Shown: piece by piece, positions 19,034 through 27,640 of the stretch | Numbering within the stretch: the first letter of the stretch is position 1 | Layout: every line of letters begins with the position of its first letter | NCBI GenBank assembly: GCA_003135135.1 | Contig: PLDK01000029.1 | Span: 1 to 64,000, forward strand | DNA from: Deltaproteobacteria bacterium | GTDB lineage: Bacteria; Desulfobacterota; Binatia; Binatales; Binataceae | Reading direction: 5' to 3' | Length of the DNA: 64,000 bases | Made by a program: the position numbers and the translations under genes | The notes under the pieces: model-generated | The model's database searches: none | Told to the model about the DNA's origin: nothing | What the model saw: only the letters and a program-made list of their open reading frames with translations

Positions 19034-19061
19034 AGATAACTTAGATTACTGACTTAGTCAA
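19034..19061 (-). promoter_or_regulatory. Promoter of sulfite reductase-cysH operon
   Basis: On the minus strand, TTGACT (complement of 19056-19061) and TTATCT (complement of 19034-19039) are spaced by 16 bp, giving a good sigma-70 promoter 26 bp upstream of the GTG start. The -35 box lies inside the palindrome described next, which suggests repression by a bound regulator. Confidence 0.6.
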
Positions 19062-19079
19062 TTAAGTAGATGACTAAGC
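19050..19079. promoter_or_regulatory. Dyad operator for Rrf2-type regulator
   Basis: TGACTTAGTCA (19050-19060) is a palindrome apart from its central base. Its inner TAGTCA pairs as an inverted repeat with TGACTA at 19071-19076 (10-bp gap). The site lies between divergent genes in an unusually AT-rich stretch and overlaps the -35 box of the sulfite reductase operon. Binding by the adjacent Rrf2 protein is inference. Confidence 0.5.
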
Positions 19080-19143
19080 TAGTAGCCTATTCCATGTACT
19101 AACTCATTATGCTAATAAGAATAAGCGGGGAGTTGCGGAAAAA

Positions 19144-19578
19144 ATGAAGTTCGGCGTCGGCGTTGACTACTCCTTGAAGGCCCTTCTGCTACTAGCAGAG
19201 CGTTATCCTACCACTTTGCCCATTCGAGTCGAGGAAATAGCAGCGGTCCAGGGCATCCCGGAAAACTACCTGCGCCGGCTCCTGATCGAACTCAAGCGCG
19301 GCGGTCTGGTCGCCAGCCAGAAAGGGCCCAGCGGCGGATACATGTTGGCCAAGCCGCCGGCGCGAATCACGATGGCGGACGTGGTCGAAATAATCGAGGG
19401 CGACTACACCCCGGTTGAATGCCTGGAGGAAAGTTCGTCGATGTGCCCACGCGGACAGCCGTGCGCGATGCGCGACGTATGGAGCGAGGTCCGCGACTGC
19501 GTCAACGGCATCCTGCGCCGAGTGACGCTGCAAGCGCTATCGGAAAAGCACAAGCTCGCAATCAACTACAGCATCTAG
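19144..19578 (+). CDS. Rrf2 family transcriptional regulator, Fe-S type
   Basis: A 144-residue winged-helix regulator. The HTH lies at about 28-68 (VEEIAAVQGIPENYLRRLLIEL in part, then LVASQKGPSGGYML). Three cysteines (Cys93, Cys101, Cys107, in a C-x7-C-x5-C layout) resemble the [2Fe-2S] ligands of IscR (C-x5-C-x5-C) and related cluster-sensing Rrf2 proteins. Divergent from the sulfite reductase-cysH operon, which it probably controls, like CymR or IscR homologues that couple cysteine or Fe-S status to sulfur uptake. A partial second copy of its 3' end lies 620 bp downstream. Confidence 0.88.
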   Translation: MKFGVGVDYSLKALLLLAERYPTTLPIRVEEIAAVQGIPENYLRRLLIELKRGGLVASQKGPSGGYMLAKPPARITMADVVEIIEGDYTPVECLEESSSMCPRGQPCAMRDVWSEVRDCVNGILRRVTLQALSEKHKLAINYSI

Positions 19579-19597
19579 CACGAGAGGTCTTTGCGCC

Positions 19598-20050
19598 ATG
19601 CACGCATGCGCCGCGACCGGGGCCGGATTTATGATCGCAGTATTGTGGTTCGACCTTATGTTCGATGTGCAGACGCGAAAGCACGCCGGCGACATGCTTC
19701 CAACCGAGGCGTTGGCGTCAATCTCGGCCTACTATCGGCGCGTCACTATCGAAGCATGGCCGATGAACCGGCTGATCGCGGTGGTGATGGGGCTGACCCT
19801 GTTGGCGATCGTGGCTGAAATTGTGCAGAACGCGGATCATTGGTGGATCGGATGGATCTCGCTTGCCGCTGCCGCAAGCGCGATCGGACTAGCCCGGGCG
19901 CGCACCCTTCCAAACGCCGTGCGGCTCGGAGGAGCAGCGGAATCACTCGACATGCAAACCCGTCTCGCCCGTGCGATCTATCGGGATCATCTCTACTGCC
20001 TCGCGGCCATTGCCGTTGTGCTCGGCCTCCAGCTAAGCGCGGCGCTTTGA
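19598..20050 (+). CDS. Four-helix membrane protein of unknown function
   Basis: A 150-residue integral membrane protein with hydrophobic segments at about 5-20, 57-78, 85-102 and 132-149. The charged loop SAYYRRVTIEAWPMNRL (about 42-58 in part) is distinctive. GAGAGG lies about ten bases before the ATG; an in-frame methionine at codon 12 is an alternative. It starts 19 bp after the Rrf2 gene and lies exactly between that gene and a partial copy of it, so it may have arrived with, or caused, the duplication. Confidence 0.65.
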   Translation: MHACAATGAGFMIAVLWFDLMFDVQTRKHAGDMLPTEALASISAYYRRVTIEAWPMNRLIAVVMGLTLLAIVAEIVQNADHWWIGWISLAAAASAIGLARARTLPNAVRLGGAAESLDMQTRLARAIYRDHLYCLAAIAVVLGLQLSAAL

Positions 20051-20080
20051 CATTCGCGAATAAGAATATCGCCTTCAGTC

Positions 20081-20197
20081 GTGCGCGATGCGCGACGCAT
20101 GGAGCGAGGTCCGCGACTGCGTCAACGGCATCCTGCGCCGAGTGACGCTGCAAGCGCTGTCGGAAAAGCGCAAGCACGCAATCAACTACAGCATCTG
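20081..20197 (+). pseudogene. Duplicated 3' fragment of the Rrf2 regulator gene
   Basis: Bases 20081-20195 repeat 19461-19575 at an offset of exactly 620 bp with only a few mismatches, covering the last 38 codons or so of the regulator. There is no start codon or HTH part, and the original stop codon TAG reads TGG here. It is a non-functional fragment and a useful substrate for recombination that would delete the membrane gene between the copies. Confidence 0.85.
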
Positions 20198-20234
20198 GAA
20201 CGGGTCTCGCGATGAGCTGTCGCGATCCAAGTCG

Positions 20235-22145
20235 TCAACGTCGATGCAGATTTGAAAATCCAAAGCGCGTGTGCAGGAGATATTCCATGTTCTGCTTGGC
20301 GGGTGTGAAGTTTGGATCCTCCCGCAGCACCCCCGCATAGAGCGACATCGCTTCGTTCGTGCGTCCCGCCTCCTGGTCCAGGACGCCGAGGTCATAGCGG
20401 GCAAATTCATTCGACGGATAGAGCGAGAGCACCACGGCATAATCTTCCTCCGCAGCCACCGCGTGTCCCGCCCGCTGCTCCGCGAGCCCGGCATTGAGCA
20501 ATTTGTATGCTTGGATGCTGGGAGCTTCGATGACCGGGCGGGCCATCGCGAACCCGAGCAAAATCGGCAGCACTGTGGCCGACACGATTGCGATTGGAAG
20601 TGCGCGCGAGCTGCGGTTGGCAAGTTGCGCTTCTGGCGCCCGCAAGTACTGGAGTATCCGCCGACTGCCGAGCCACACAATCACAACCAGGATTGTCAAT
20701 AGAAACAGCGCCGCGTCGGGAATTGACAACGCCCGGATTGCCCAGGGACTCAGATTCCTGCCGGCGACGAGTTCTCTAAGATCGTAAACAATCGGCGAGG
20801 CGCTCGGAACAAAGACCCATGCGTTGTTGGCCACGATTCCTGCGGCGGTACGATCCCACTCGTTGACGGTAACGTACACGGCGACGCCGATTAGTTGCAC
20901 CACGAATCCCAGGGACACCACTGCGGCTACCGCGATCGCCGCTCGCCGCGATGCGAGATCGGCGGCCATCTCGAAGGCAGGCAGCGTCAGCGGCATCAGC
21001 AACACGATCGCCTCCAGCATGTACCTGGGTCCGTACGATAAATCGCCGCCCCAGGTCTTGTTGGACGAAATCATCAATAGATGCGCCGTCGCCGCCGACA
21101 GGAGAGCCACGGTCTCCAGTGGCCATCGGCGGTAGGCGCGGCGTCCTAGCGCGAGCGCAAGAATTAGCGGCGGAGCGAACACAAAGATGCTTAGCGCGGG
21201 GCTGACAAGGTAACCGCCGATCGCCTTTGCAATCTGGCCCGCGTCGAGCACGAAACGCGCTCGGTCCTCCGTATATCCGAACTGAATCACGCTCCCAAAT
21301 CTCAGGTAGTTGAAATACATAGAGCCGGCCACTGCGCCGAGCGGGCCGACCGTCGCGAGCACCGCTTGGCGTATCATTCGCGACCATCGATCACCCAAAG
21401 TCCGAACCAGCTTCCATGCCACCGCCGCGCCGTACAGCCATAAGACGACCGCGGCGGGAACGGCGTCCGGACGCGCCAGGATAGCCACCCCAAGGCTCAA
21501 GCCCCCGAAAATAGAGCCGCTCGAGAGCTCACCGGGGTTTTTCACTGAAAAGAACCAAAACGCCAGGATTACCATCAGCGCGTCCAGCGCGTGCTGATAG
21601 AAGTGGGTCGCCTCCGACATGACCAGGGTCGCAAGCCCCGCCGCTATTGCCATCAACAGTACGGCCCGCGGCTTCGGCGAGAGTTGCGTCCCGACCATGA
21701 ACAGGACGGCGACAATCGCGCCGCCCACCAGCGCGTTGACAATCAGTGAAGCCGAGATTGCCAGCCGTCCGCCCCAGCGTAGCGGATGCTCCTCCACCCC
21801 GATCGGAGGCCCCGCAAGCTGACCACCGTTCATCGAGCCAAACGCATCGTCGAGTTTCAGCCCGAGATATACGAACGGAAGTGAGACCAACGGAAGGCCC
21901 GGTCCCTTTACCGTATAGAAGGTCGGCCCGCGGCCGAACCGTGCATCGGGCATAGCCGGGATGTCAATCGTGCGTCTGAGGATCAGCGCCTGCGCCGTCT
22001 CCTGCTCCATTGCCTCGTCGACCGCGAAGTAGTTGCCGGGTCCGATCGCAAAATAGAAGCTCGCGAATGTCACCAGCAGCACCGCCTGCGGCGGCAAGCG
22101 GCGGAACATGCGATACAATCGCGTCTTTGCTTCGACCGCGTTCAC
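20235..22145 (-). CDS. GT-C type membrane glycosyltransferase with TPR tail
   Basis: A 636-residue protein. About eleven membrane spans start at residue 20, and the first extracytoplasmic loop has FAVDEAMEQETA, an Asp-Glu motif typical of ArnT/PMT-like GT-C transferases that use polyprenyl-linked sugars. The last 100 residues are soluble and read as two or three tetratricopeptide units (AYKLLNAGLAEQRAGHAVAA; FARYDLGVLDQEAGRTNEAM). A TPR tail suggests docking to a partner protein. The substrate is unknown. Stands alone on the minus strand, 52 bp after the LLM oxidoreductase gene. Confidence 0.75.
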   Translation of the reverse strand: MNAVEAKTRLYRMFRRLPPQAVLLVTFASFYFAIGPGNYFAVDEAMEQETAQALILRRTIDIPAMPDARFGRGPTFYTVKGPGLPLVSLPFVYLGLKLDDAFGSMNGGQLAGPPIGVEEHPLRWGGRLAISASLIVNALVGGAIVAVLFMVGTQLSPKPRAVLLMAIAAGLATLVMSEATHFYQHALDALMVILAFWFFSVKNPGELSSGSIFGGLSLGVAILARPDAVPAAVVLWLYGAAVAWKLVRTLGDRWSRMIRQAVLATVGPLGAVAGSMYFNYLRFGSVIQFGYTEDRARFVLDAGQIAKAIGGYLVSPALSIFVFAPPLILALALGRRAYRRWPLETVALLSAATAHLLMISSNKTWGGDLSYGPRYMLEAIVLLMPLTLPAFEMAADLASRRAAIAVAAVVSLGFVVQLIGVAVYVTVNEWDRTAAGIVANNAWVFVPSASPIVYDLRELVAGRNLSPWAIRALSIPDAALFLLTILVVIVWLGSRRILQYLRAPEAQLANRSSRALPIAIVSATVLPILLGFAMARPVIEAPSIQAYKLLNAGLAEQRAGHAVAAEEDYAVVLSLYPSNEFARYDLGVLDQEAGRTNEAMSLYAGVLREDPNFTPAKQNMEYLLHTRFGFSNLHRR

Positions 22146-22197
22146 GCGGCTTCCCCTTGAGCCGAGCGCGCAAGGCTATCGATACATGCGCGCTTGC

Positions 22198-23184
22198 TCA
22201 CACGTGCGCGAGGACGTCCTCGTGCAGCTTGCGCATCAGCTTTTCGTCCTGCGCGACCTCGCCGGTAAAGATAACCTGCGACGTGCCCCAGTCCTTAGCG
22301 CGCCGCTTCAGCTCGACGATCAATTCCTGCGCCGTTCCGATCAGCATCATCGGCGAAGCCAGCAGATCATCGGCGGTCTGGCCGAACATCGGCGCCATCA
22401 TCTCGGCGGTCTTGCGGGTAGCTTCGCGGGAGTCCGCAATAATCGTCGAGAAAATGAAGTTGCTGACGCGGATGGCGTCGGGTTTGCGGCCCAGCCGCTT
22501 GGCTTCCTCGCGGACGAAGCGCACCTTCTCGCGGAACGAGTCGTCGGTGGTGCGCTTCACGACCTCCATCGAGATGTGGCCGCGCTTGCCCGCATCCGGA
22601 ATGATGTTGATGTAGTCCGCGTACTTGGCCGCCAGCCGCAGCAGACCTTTCCCACCGCCGCCAAGGATTATCGGCGGATGCGGCTCCTGTATCGGCTTGG
22701 GCCACAGGATCGCATCTTTGAAATGGTAGAACTCACCGTCGAAAGTCGTGCGTTCGTTCTTCCACAGCGACAGGATGCAGGTCATCGCTTCGTCAAGCAT
22801 CCGCAGCCGCTCGGTGATTGGCGGGAACGCAATCCCGCTCATCTTGAATTCCGTCTCGGTCCATCCGGTGCCGAGTCCCGCTACCAGCCGGCCACCGCTC
22901 AGTCGGTCCAGCGTCATCAGGCTCTGCGCCGTGATTGCAGGATGACGAAACAAATTGCACAGCACGAGATGGCCGACGCGGATCTTTTTGGTGGCTTCGA
23001 TAACTGCGGCAGCCATCACGATATGGTCATACGCCAGCGACTTCGGATCGTATTGCCGCTCCGGACCTTCGTTAACGAGATGGTCGGGAAAGACGATCAG
23101 GTCGTAGCCGAGCGCCTCCGCGGCTTGCGCGTTGGCCCGATACTGGGCCGGCTCCATGTTGCCAAGCTGAATTCCAAACTCCAT
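22198..23184 (-). CDS. LLM-class F420-dependent oxidoreductase
   Basis: A 328-residue TIM-barrel flavin/F420 oxidoreductase of the luciferase-like family. Typical segments are the N-terminal MEFGIQLGN, the substrate-side VFPDHLVNEG, HLVLCNLFRHPAITAQ (in part) and GRLVAGLGTGWTETEF, a signature of F420-linked members. Such enzymes reduce or oxidise small molecules with coenzyme F420 or FMN. The substrate cannot be read from sequence. F420 dependence is inferred from subfamily resemblance; no F420 biosynthesis gene is in the window. Confidence 0.88.
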   Translation of the reverse strand: MEFGIQLGNMEPAQYRANAQAAEALGYDLIVFPDHLVNEGPERQYDPKSLAYDHIVMAAAVIEATKKIRVGHLVLCNLFRHPAITAQSLMTLDRLSGGRLVAGLGTGWTETEFKMSGIAFPPITERLRMLDEAMTCILSLWKNERTTFDGEFYHFKDAILWPKPIQEPHPPIILGGGGKGLLRLAAKYADYINIIPDAGKRGHISMEVVKRTTDDSFREKVRFVREEAKRLGRKPDAIRVSNFIFSTIIADSREATRKTAEMMAPMFGQTADDLLASPMMLIGTAQELIVELKRRAKDWGTSQVIFTGEVAQDEKLMRKLHEDVLAHV

Positions 23185-23628
23185 TTGTACCTCGCAAAAA
23201 AACCGGGATTTGAGTCGGCTAGGCTAGCAAACCGGCCTGCCCAAAGAACACCCAATTGGGCCCGAACTGTTGAGCTCTCTCCAACGCACGACGCAACGTT
23301 TCCCTGGTGAAAAATCGCGGCACATTCTGTCATGCGCGACGAGGCTACGCGTCGGCGCTGCCGGAAAATAAAACAGCGCTTTAGCAAGCTTCAATAGTTT
23401 TTTTCACTCTTAGGCGGACGGTTGCCGCGTCAGTGCGCAAGCCGTTGGGTACCGTAAGCTGCCGATGCCTACGAAATCATCAAAAGCTGCATTAGAGATC
23501 ATTGAACGCTCGGTTAAGAAATGTTATCTTACATCAGCGGATGAATGGGATGACGAGGTTGCGGTTTCGCCGTGCATGCGCCTGCCATTTGAGACGTTGC
23601 CTGCGCGAACTGCCGAAAAAGGAGACAA
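23185..23628. other. Intergenic region between divergent genes
   Basis: A 444-bp gap with no credible gene. It includes a stem GCGCTG...CAGCGC near 23355-23380 followed by a T-rich stretch (about 23397-23405) and a plausible plus-strand promoter, TTGAAC (23502-23507) and TTATCT (23524-23529) with 16-bp spacing, ahead of the hydrolase gene. Confidence 0.45.
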
Positions 23629-24453
23629 ATGACTCCAGGTAGCGCGCAGATTTCTTCGCGAAACACCCCGCAACCACAACGGCCCTCACTGCTCGACGCC
23701 CTTGGCGAGTTCCGACTTCCGCTCGAGGCCTCCATTTATTGGCTCGGCGCACTCACCCATCCCTGGCCACACGTACAGCCGCTCAACAGCAAAGTCGTCA
23801 TGCTTATTCCGGGCTTCATGGCTGGCGACGTCACGCTTGCGCCATTGGCGAATTTTTGCCGATGGCTCGGCCATCGCGCAGTCCACGCGGGAATCTGGTC
23901 GAACTCCGAGTGCCCGCGCGAAACGATGCAGAAATTGAACGCACGGATTGCTCTCACCCATGAGAAATTCGACCAGCCGATCGTTGTGATCGGCCAGAGT
24001 CTCGGCGGCGTTTACGCGCGCGAGATTGCCCGCGAGCAGCCCGAAATGGTCGAGCGGGTGATCTCGCTTGGATCGCCGCTGAGACAACCGCGCCACGCGG
24101 CCAACCTTGCCGTGCAGGCGGTTGCGCGATCGATCGCCGCACTTCGCGGCAAGGCTGACGGATGCCTCAGCGAGTCGTGCAAGTGCGGACTTATATTGAG
24201 CGACGAATCGCCCGCGCACGTTCCAGCCACCCACGTTTACTCGCGCACCGACGGTGTCGTGCATTGGCAAAGCTGTGTCGATTTGAGCGGCGCGCCGACG
24301 GTGGAAAACGTCGAGGTGACGGGCAGTCACGTCGGGATGGGATTGAACGCCGATGTGTACCGCGTGATCGCGGATCGGCTGGCGATGCCGCATAGATCGC
24401 GGCTCCGTTTGGTGGATTCACACGCCTCGGCCGCGCAGGCCGCGCAGAGTTGA
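23629..24453 (+). CDS. Alpha/beta hydrolase (lipase-like)
   Basis: A 274-residue hydrolase with oxyanion region MLIPGFMAGD (58-67) and nucleophile elbow GQSLGG (Ser124). A later acid (YSRTDGVVHW) and histidine (GSHVGMGLN) complete a triad. The domain resembles triacylglycerol-lipase/PGAP1-like acyl hydrolases. AAGGAG five bases before the ATG supports the start. No signal peptide is seen, so it likely acts in the cytoplasm or at the inner face of the membrane. Substrate unknown. Confidence 0.8.
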   Translation: MTPGSAQISSRNTPQPQRPSLLDALGEFRLPLEASIYWLGALTHPWPHVQPLNSKVVMLIPGFMAGDVTLAPLANFCRWLGHRAVHAGIWSNSECPRETMQKLNARIALTHEKFDQPIVVIGQSLGGVYAREIAREQPEMVERVISLGSPLRQPRHAANLAVQAVARSIAALRGKADGCLSESCKCGLILSDESPAHVPATHVYSRTDGVVHWQSCVDLSGAPTVENVEVTGSHVGMGLNADVYRVIADRLAMPHRSRLRLVDSHASAAQAAQS

Positions 24454-24493
24454 ATCCGGCGCGCGCTCTTATGCGCGTCCGTAAACACGGTGT

Positions 24494-26686
24494 TCAGGCG
24501 CCGGGTTCGCAGGTCCAACCAAACGGCACGGTGCCCTCTCCAATCTTGAGCGTATTGTCGTCGGCCACAACGATGAGGTCTCCTGGCGGGCAATCGCCTT
24601 GAACAATCGGTTGATCAGTGCACGGAACGGTGATCGTGCCCGGAACACTGCCCGCAGTCACCGTACTATTGCAGACAATAAAGTCGCTATCGCTTCCTAG
24701 GGTCACAACGAGGTCGCCGCTTGGAATAGCGCATTTGACATCGACCGTGACGCTACCGGTACAAGTGTCGAAGGCGCCGAAGCCGGACCCAGAAACTGAG
24801 CAATCTGCACCTCCGCCCAGATAGGACACCTTGCAGCCGTTCACGCCAATCGATATGGGCGTCGGAGTCGAGGTGGGCGTCTGCGTCGGAGTGCGCGTCG
24901 GAGTTGCGGAGCGTGTCGGAGTCCCAGTCGCGGTGCGCGTCGCAGTCGCGGTGGGCGGCGGCGGCGTGGCCGTCCCCGTGGGCGTCGGAGTCATGGTCCT
25001 TGTCGCGGTTGCGGTCGCCGGCGCGGTGGAAGTCGGAGTCGGCGAGGCGATCTTGGTCGGCGTCGAAGTAGGCGTCAGAGTCGGGGTGGGGGTCGCGTTG
25101 ACCTTTCGGACTTTGCCGGTGCCCTTAAGTGTCACCGAAAGCGACGGGTCGGTCGCATTGCTGGCGATGACGAGCTGCGCGGTGCGATGACCGGCGACGG
25201 CGGGGGCAAAGGTGATCGCGGCCTCGCACTTGGCGCCCGCGGCGAGCTGACCCAGGCAGTTCCGCGAAGCGGAGAACTCGTCCGTGCTCGGCTGGATCGA
25301 CGTGATCGTGATGGGCGCGTCTTGCTTCTTGTTCTTTACGTCGATGAGCGCGAGCTTTTTGGGCTTGCTTGTCACCCCAACGAAAACCGTGCCGAATTTA
25401 ATCACCTGCGGCTCGGCCTTGAGCGCGGCTTGCACCGGGGTTGGCGTGGCCGTCGGCGTGATGGTTGGAGTCGGCGTCGTGCTCGCCGTGGCGGTCGCCG
25501 TCGGCGTGGGGGAAGCCGTACCCGTCGCTGTGGCGGTTGCCGTAGCCGTTGGCGTTGCGGTGGAAGTCTCAGTTGGCGACGCGGTGGCCGTGCCGGTTGC
25601 AGTTGAGGTGGTAGTTGGTGTCGCCCTGGGAGTGGGTGTCGGGGTTGCGCCGGTTGGGGCGGCGGTTGGAGTGGCGGTTGGCGTAGGGGTCGGGGAGGGC
25701 GAAACCGCCGTGTACTGTTCGTTGGTCCCGAGCGCGCCCCCACTATTGCTGCCGTCGATCACATATAGCTGCGAGTTGACCACACTCCCGGTCGTGGCGC
25801 TCCGAGCGGTGGGCATCGAGGTGCGCTCCGTCCACGTATCGCTCGGAGGGTCATAGCTTTCATTGACTGCCAGCGGGAGAGTGCTGCTTCCCCCGACCAC
25901 GTAGATGTCTCCATTGATCACACCTGCGGCCGCTGCCTGCCGCGAAGTCGGCATCGCCAAACCCGTCGACCAACTGTCGGCAGTAGGGTCGTACACTTGC
26001 ACGTTACCTACCACGGCGTTGACCGAGCCCCGTTCGTAGCCTCCGATCGTATAGAGCAGTCCGCCTGCGACAGCACCCGTCATGAGGTCGCACGACAGCG
26101 GGATTGAGGCGCCTGTTGTCCAGGTGTTCGTGATCGGGTTGTAAATCTCAGTTGTGTTCGTGTTAGCGCATGGCGGACACGCCGTCGTTCCGCCGGTGAC
26201 GTACAGCTTGCCCCCGATGACACCCGCCGCGGCTCCATAGCGCGCCGTCGCCATCGACGCCCCGGTTGACCACGAGTTGGCAACGGGGTCGTAGATTTCA
26301 AGCGCGTTGGTGACGCCGATTCTGCAGTCCGAGCTCAGGCAGCCGCCGACCACGTACATCAGGCCGCCGATGACGCCGGCGCTTACGTACGCGCGAGTGA
26401 GACTCGGCGCCGCCCCGGTTGTCCACGAATCCATTGCTGGGTTATAGATGCTAAGCAGAGGGCCGGTGGTGTCGTACCCATACACGTAGATGAGCCCGCC
26501 GATCTCGCCGCTGGCGACACTGGCTTGGGGGTTCGGATCCGAGGTCCGGCTCGCCCAACTATCCTGGGCGCACGCGCGACCTGCCAAAAACATCGTCAGA
26601 ACCACGACGATCGCCGCGTATCTTGCCGCACTTCCTGTTCTGTATGGTCTCAAGTTAGGGGGTTGATATAGTTGACACACAAGCAT
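24494..26686 (-). CDS. Secreted Kelch-repeat protein with Thr/Pro linkers, start hit by IS
   Basis: About 730 residues read from the present hybrid start. A signal peptide (TGSAARYAAIVVVLTMFLAG, cut after ACAQ) leads to six Kelch blades (IGGLIYVYGY, IGGLMYVVGG, IGGKLYVTGG, AGGLLYTIGG, INGDIYVVGG, VNSQLYVIDG). Then come a Thr/Pro/Ala-rich linker, an immunoglobulin-like choice-of-anchor/ASH domain (VIKFGTVFVGVTSKPKKLAL in part), a second Thr/Pro linker, and a Cys-containing C-terminal domain of about 90 residues. This fits an extracellular or surface protein. The native start was probably TTG 26653, whose ribosome site has been moved 2.5 kb away by the IS1595 element. The ATG at 26686 lies inside the inserted element and is the first in-frame start with the sequence as it stands. 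Whether it is expressed is uncertain. Confidence 0.75.
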   Translation of the reverse strand: MLVCQLYQPPNLRPYRTGSAARYAAIVVVLTMFLAGRACAQDSWASRTSDPNPQASVASGEIGGLIYVYGYDTTGPLLSIYNPAMDSWTTGAAPSLTRAYVSAGVIGGLMYVVGGCLSSDCRIGVTNALEIYDPVANSWSTGASMATARYGAAAGVIGGKLYVTGGTTACPPCANTNTTEIYNPITNTWTTGASIPLSCDLMTGAVAGGLLYTIGGYERGSVNAVVGNVQVYDPTADSWSTGLAMPTSRQAAAAGVINGDIYVVGGSSTLPLAVNESYDPPSDTWTERTSMPTARSATTGSVVNSQLYVIDGSNSGGALGTNEQYTAVSPSPTPTPTATPTAAPTGATPTPTPRATPTTTSTATGTATASPTETSTATPTATATATATGTASPTPTATATASTTPTPTITPTATPTPVQAALKAEPQVIKFGTVFVGVTSKPKKLALIDVKNKKQDAPITITSIQPSTDEFSASRNCLGQLAAGAKCEAAITFAPAVAGHRTAQLVIASNATDPSLSVTLKGTGKVRKVNATPTPTLTPTSTPTKIASPTPTSTAPATATATRTMTPTPTGTATPPPPTATATRTATGTPTRSATPTRTPTQTPTSTPTPISIGVNGCKVSYLGGGADCSVSGSGFGAFDTCTGSVTVDVKCAIPSGDLVVTLGSDSDFIVCNSTVTAGSVPGTITVPCTDQPIVQGDCPPGDLIVVADDNTLKIGEGTVPFGWTCEPGA
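26652..26657. repeat. Target site duplication, left copy
   Basis: AAGTTA directly abuts the left inverted repeat of the IS1595-family element and recurs at 29205-29210 beside the right repeat, marking a simple insertion. Confidence 0.85.
26658..26681 (+). repeat. Left terminal inverted repeat of IS1595 element
   Basis: 24 bp, exact reverse complement of 29181-29204. Starts with five Gs next to the AAGTTA target duplication. Confidence 0.9.
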
Positions 26687-26707
26687 TGTGTGTGTAGTAT
26701 CTAGGGT

Positions 26708-27640
26708 ATGAAGACGCCACGAACATTGATTGAAGCGATTCGATATTTCGCGGACCCGGAAATCTGCCGCAATTATCTGGCCGAATGCCGCTGGCCGAAT
26801 GGCGTAACCTGCCCGCGTAAGGGTTGCGGATCGAAGGAAGTATGGTTCATCCGAACGCGGGCGATCTGGCGCTGCAAATCCAAATCTTGCAACAAGCAAT
26901 TTTCCGTCAAGGTTGGGAGCATCTTCGAGGATTCCCCAATCTCATTGGATAAATGGCTCCCTGCCGTCTGGCTGCTCACTTGCTCGACAAAGGGTTATAG
27001 TTCCCATCGGTTGGCAAAGGCGTTAGGGGTCACACAGAAAACCGCATGGTTCATGCTCCATCGTATCCGGCTCGCCTTGCGTGCGGGCAGTTTCGAGCCA
27101 CCCATGTCAGGGCCGGTCGAGGGCGACACTACTGGCATCGGCGGACTAGAAAAGAACAAGCATCGCAGCCAGCGATTACATCGCGGAACGGGTAACGTCG
27201 GTAAGGCTGTAGTATTCGGCCTTCTCGCTCGGCACGGCCAGATTCGAGCGAAGCGCGTACCCAACGAGCGAGCAGAGACACTTCAATCTGTCATTCGCCA
27301 TAACGTTGAATCGGGCGCGATTCTCTACACCGACGAAGCAGCGTCCTTTCGCGGGCTGAACGCGGATTACGCGCACGAAGTCATCAATCATTCCGAAGAG
27401 TATGTGCGCGGCGCGGTCCATACGAACGGGATCGAGAGCTTCTGGGCGAACTTCAAGCGGACGATATACGGTACGCATCATTTCGTGATGCCGTGGCAGC
27501 TTGACCGATACCTTGACGACGCAACCTTCCGGTTCAATCAGCGAAAAATTGGAGATGGGGATCGCTTCGCTCTGGCGCTTGCACAGTCCGATAGTCGAAG
27601 GCTCACGTATAAGGAATTGACCGCCAACGAGGAAATTTAA
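26708..27640 (+). CDS. IS1595-family transposase
   Basis: A 310-residue transposase. An N-terminal zinc ribbon has Cys35, Cys40, Cys56 and Cys61, followed by a helix-turn-helix (SSHRLAKALGVTQKTAWFML in part) and an ISXO2-like DDE domain. Catalytic candidates are Asp140 (VEGDTTGIGG), Asp209 (ILYTDEAASF) and Glu243 (HTNGIESFW). The first motif departs from the usual VEVDETYIGG: the residue after Asp140 is Thr and the tyrosine is lost. Its stop codon overlaps the start of the next gene, so transposase and first cargo protein are translationally linked. Confidence 0.92.
   Translation: MKTPRTLIEAIRYFADPEICRNYLAECRWPNGVTCPRKGCGSKEVWFIRTRAIWRCKSKSCNKQFSVKVGSIFEDSPISLDKWLPAVWLLTCSTKGYSSHRLAKALGVTQKTAWFMLHRIRLALRAGSFEPPMSGPVEGDTTGIGGLEKNKHRSQRLHRGTGNVGKAVVFGLLARHGQIRAKRVPNERAETLQSVIRHNVESGAILYTDEAASFRGLNADYAHEVINHSEEYVRGAVHTNGIESFWANFKRTIYGTHHFVMPWQLDRYLDDATFRFNQRKIGDGDRFALALAQSDSRRLTYKELTANEEI

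Noticed and set aside
24840-25680. Repetitive GTCGGAGT-like DNA that might be a CRISPR or minisatellite
   Set aside because: It encodes the Thr/Pro/Ala linkers of the Kelch protein in frame; units are short and have no unique spacers.
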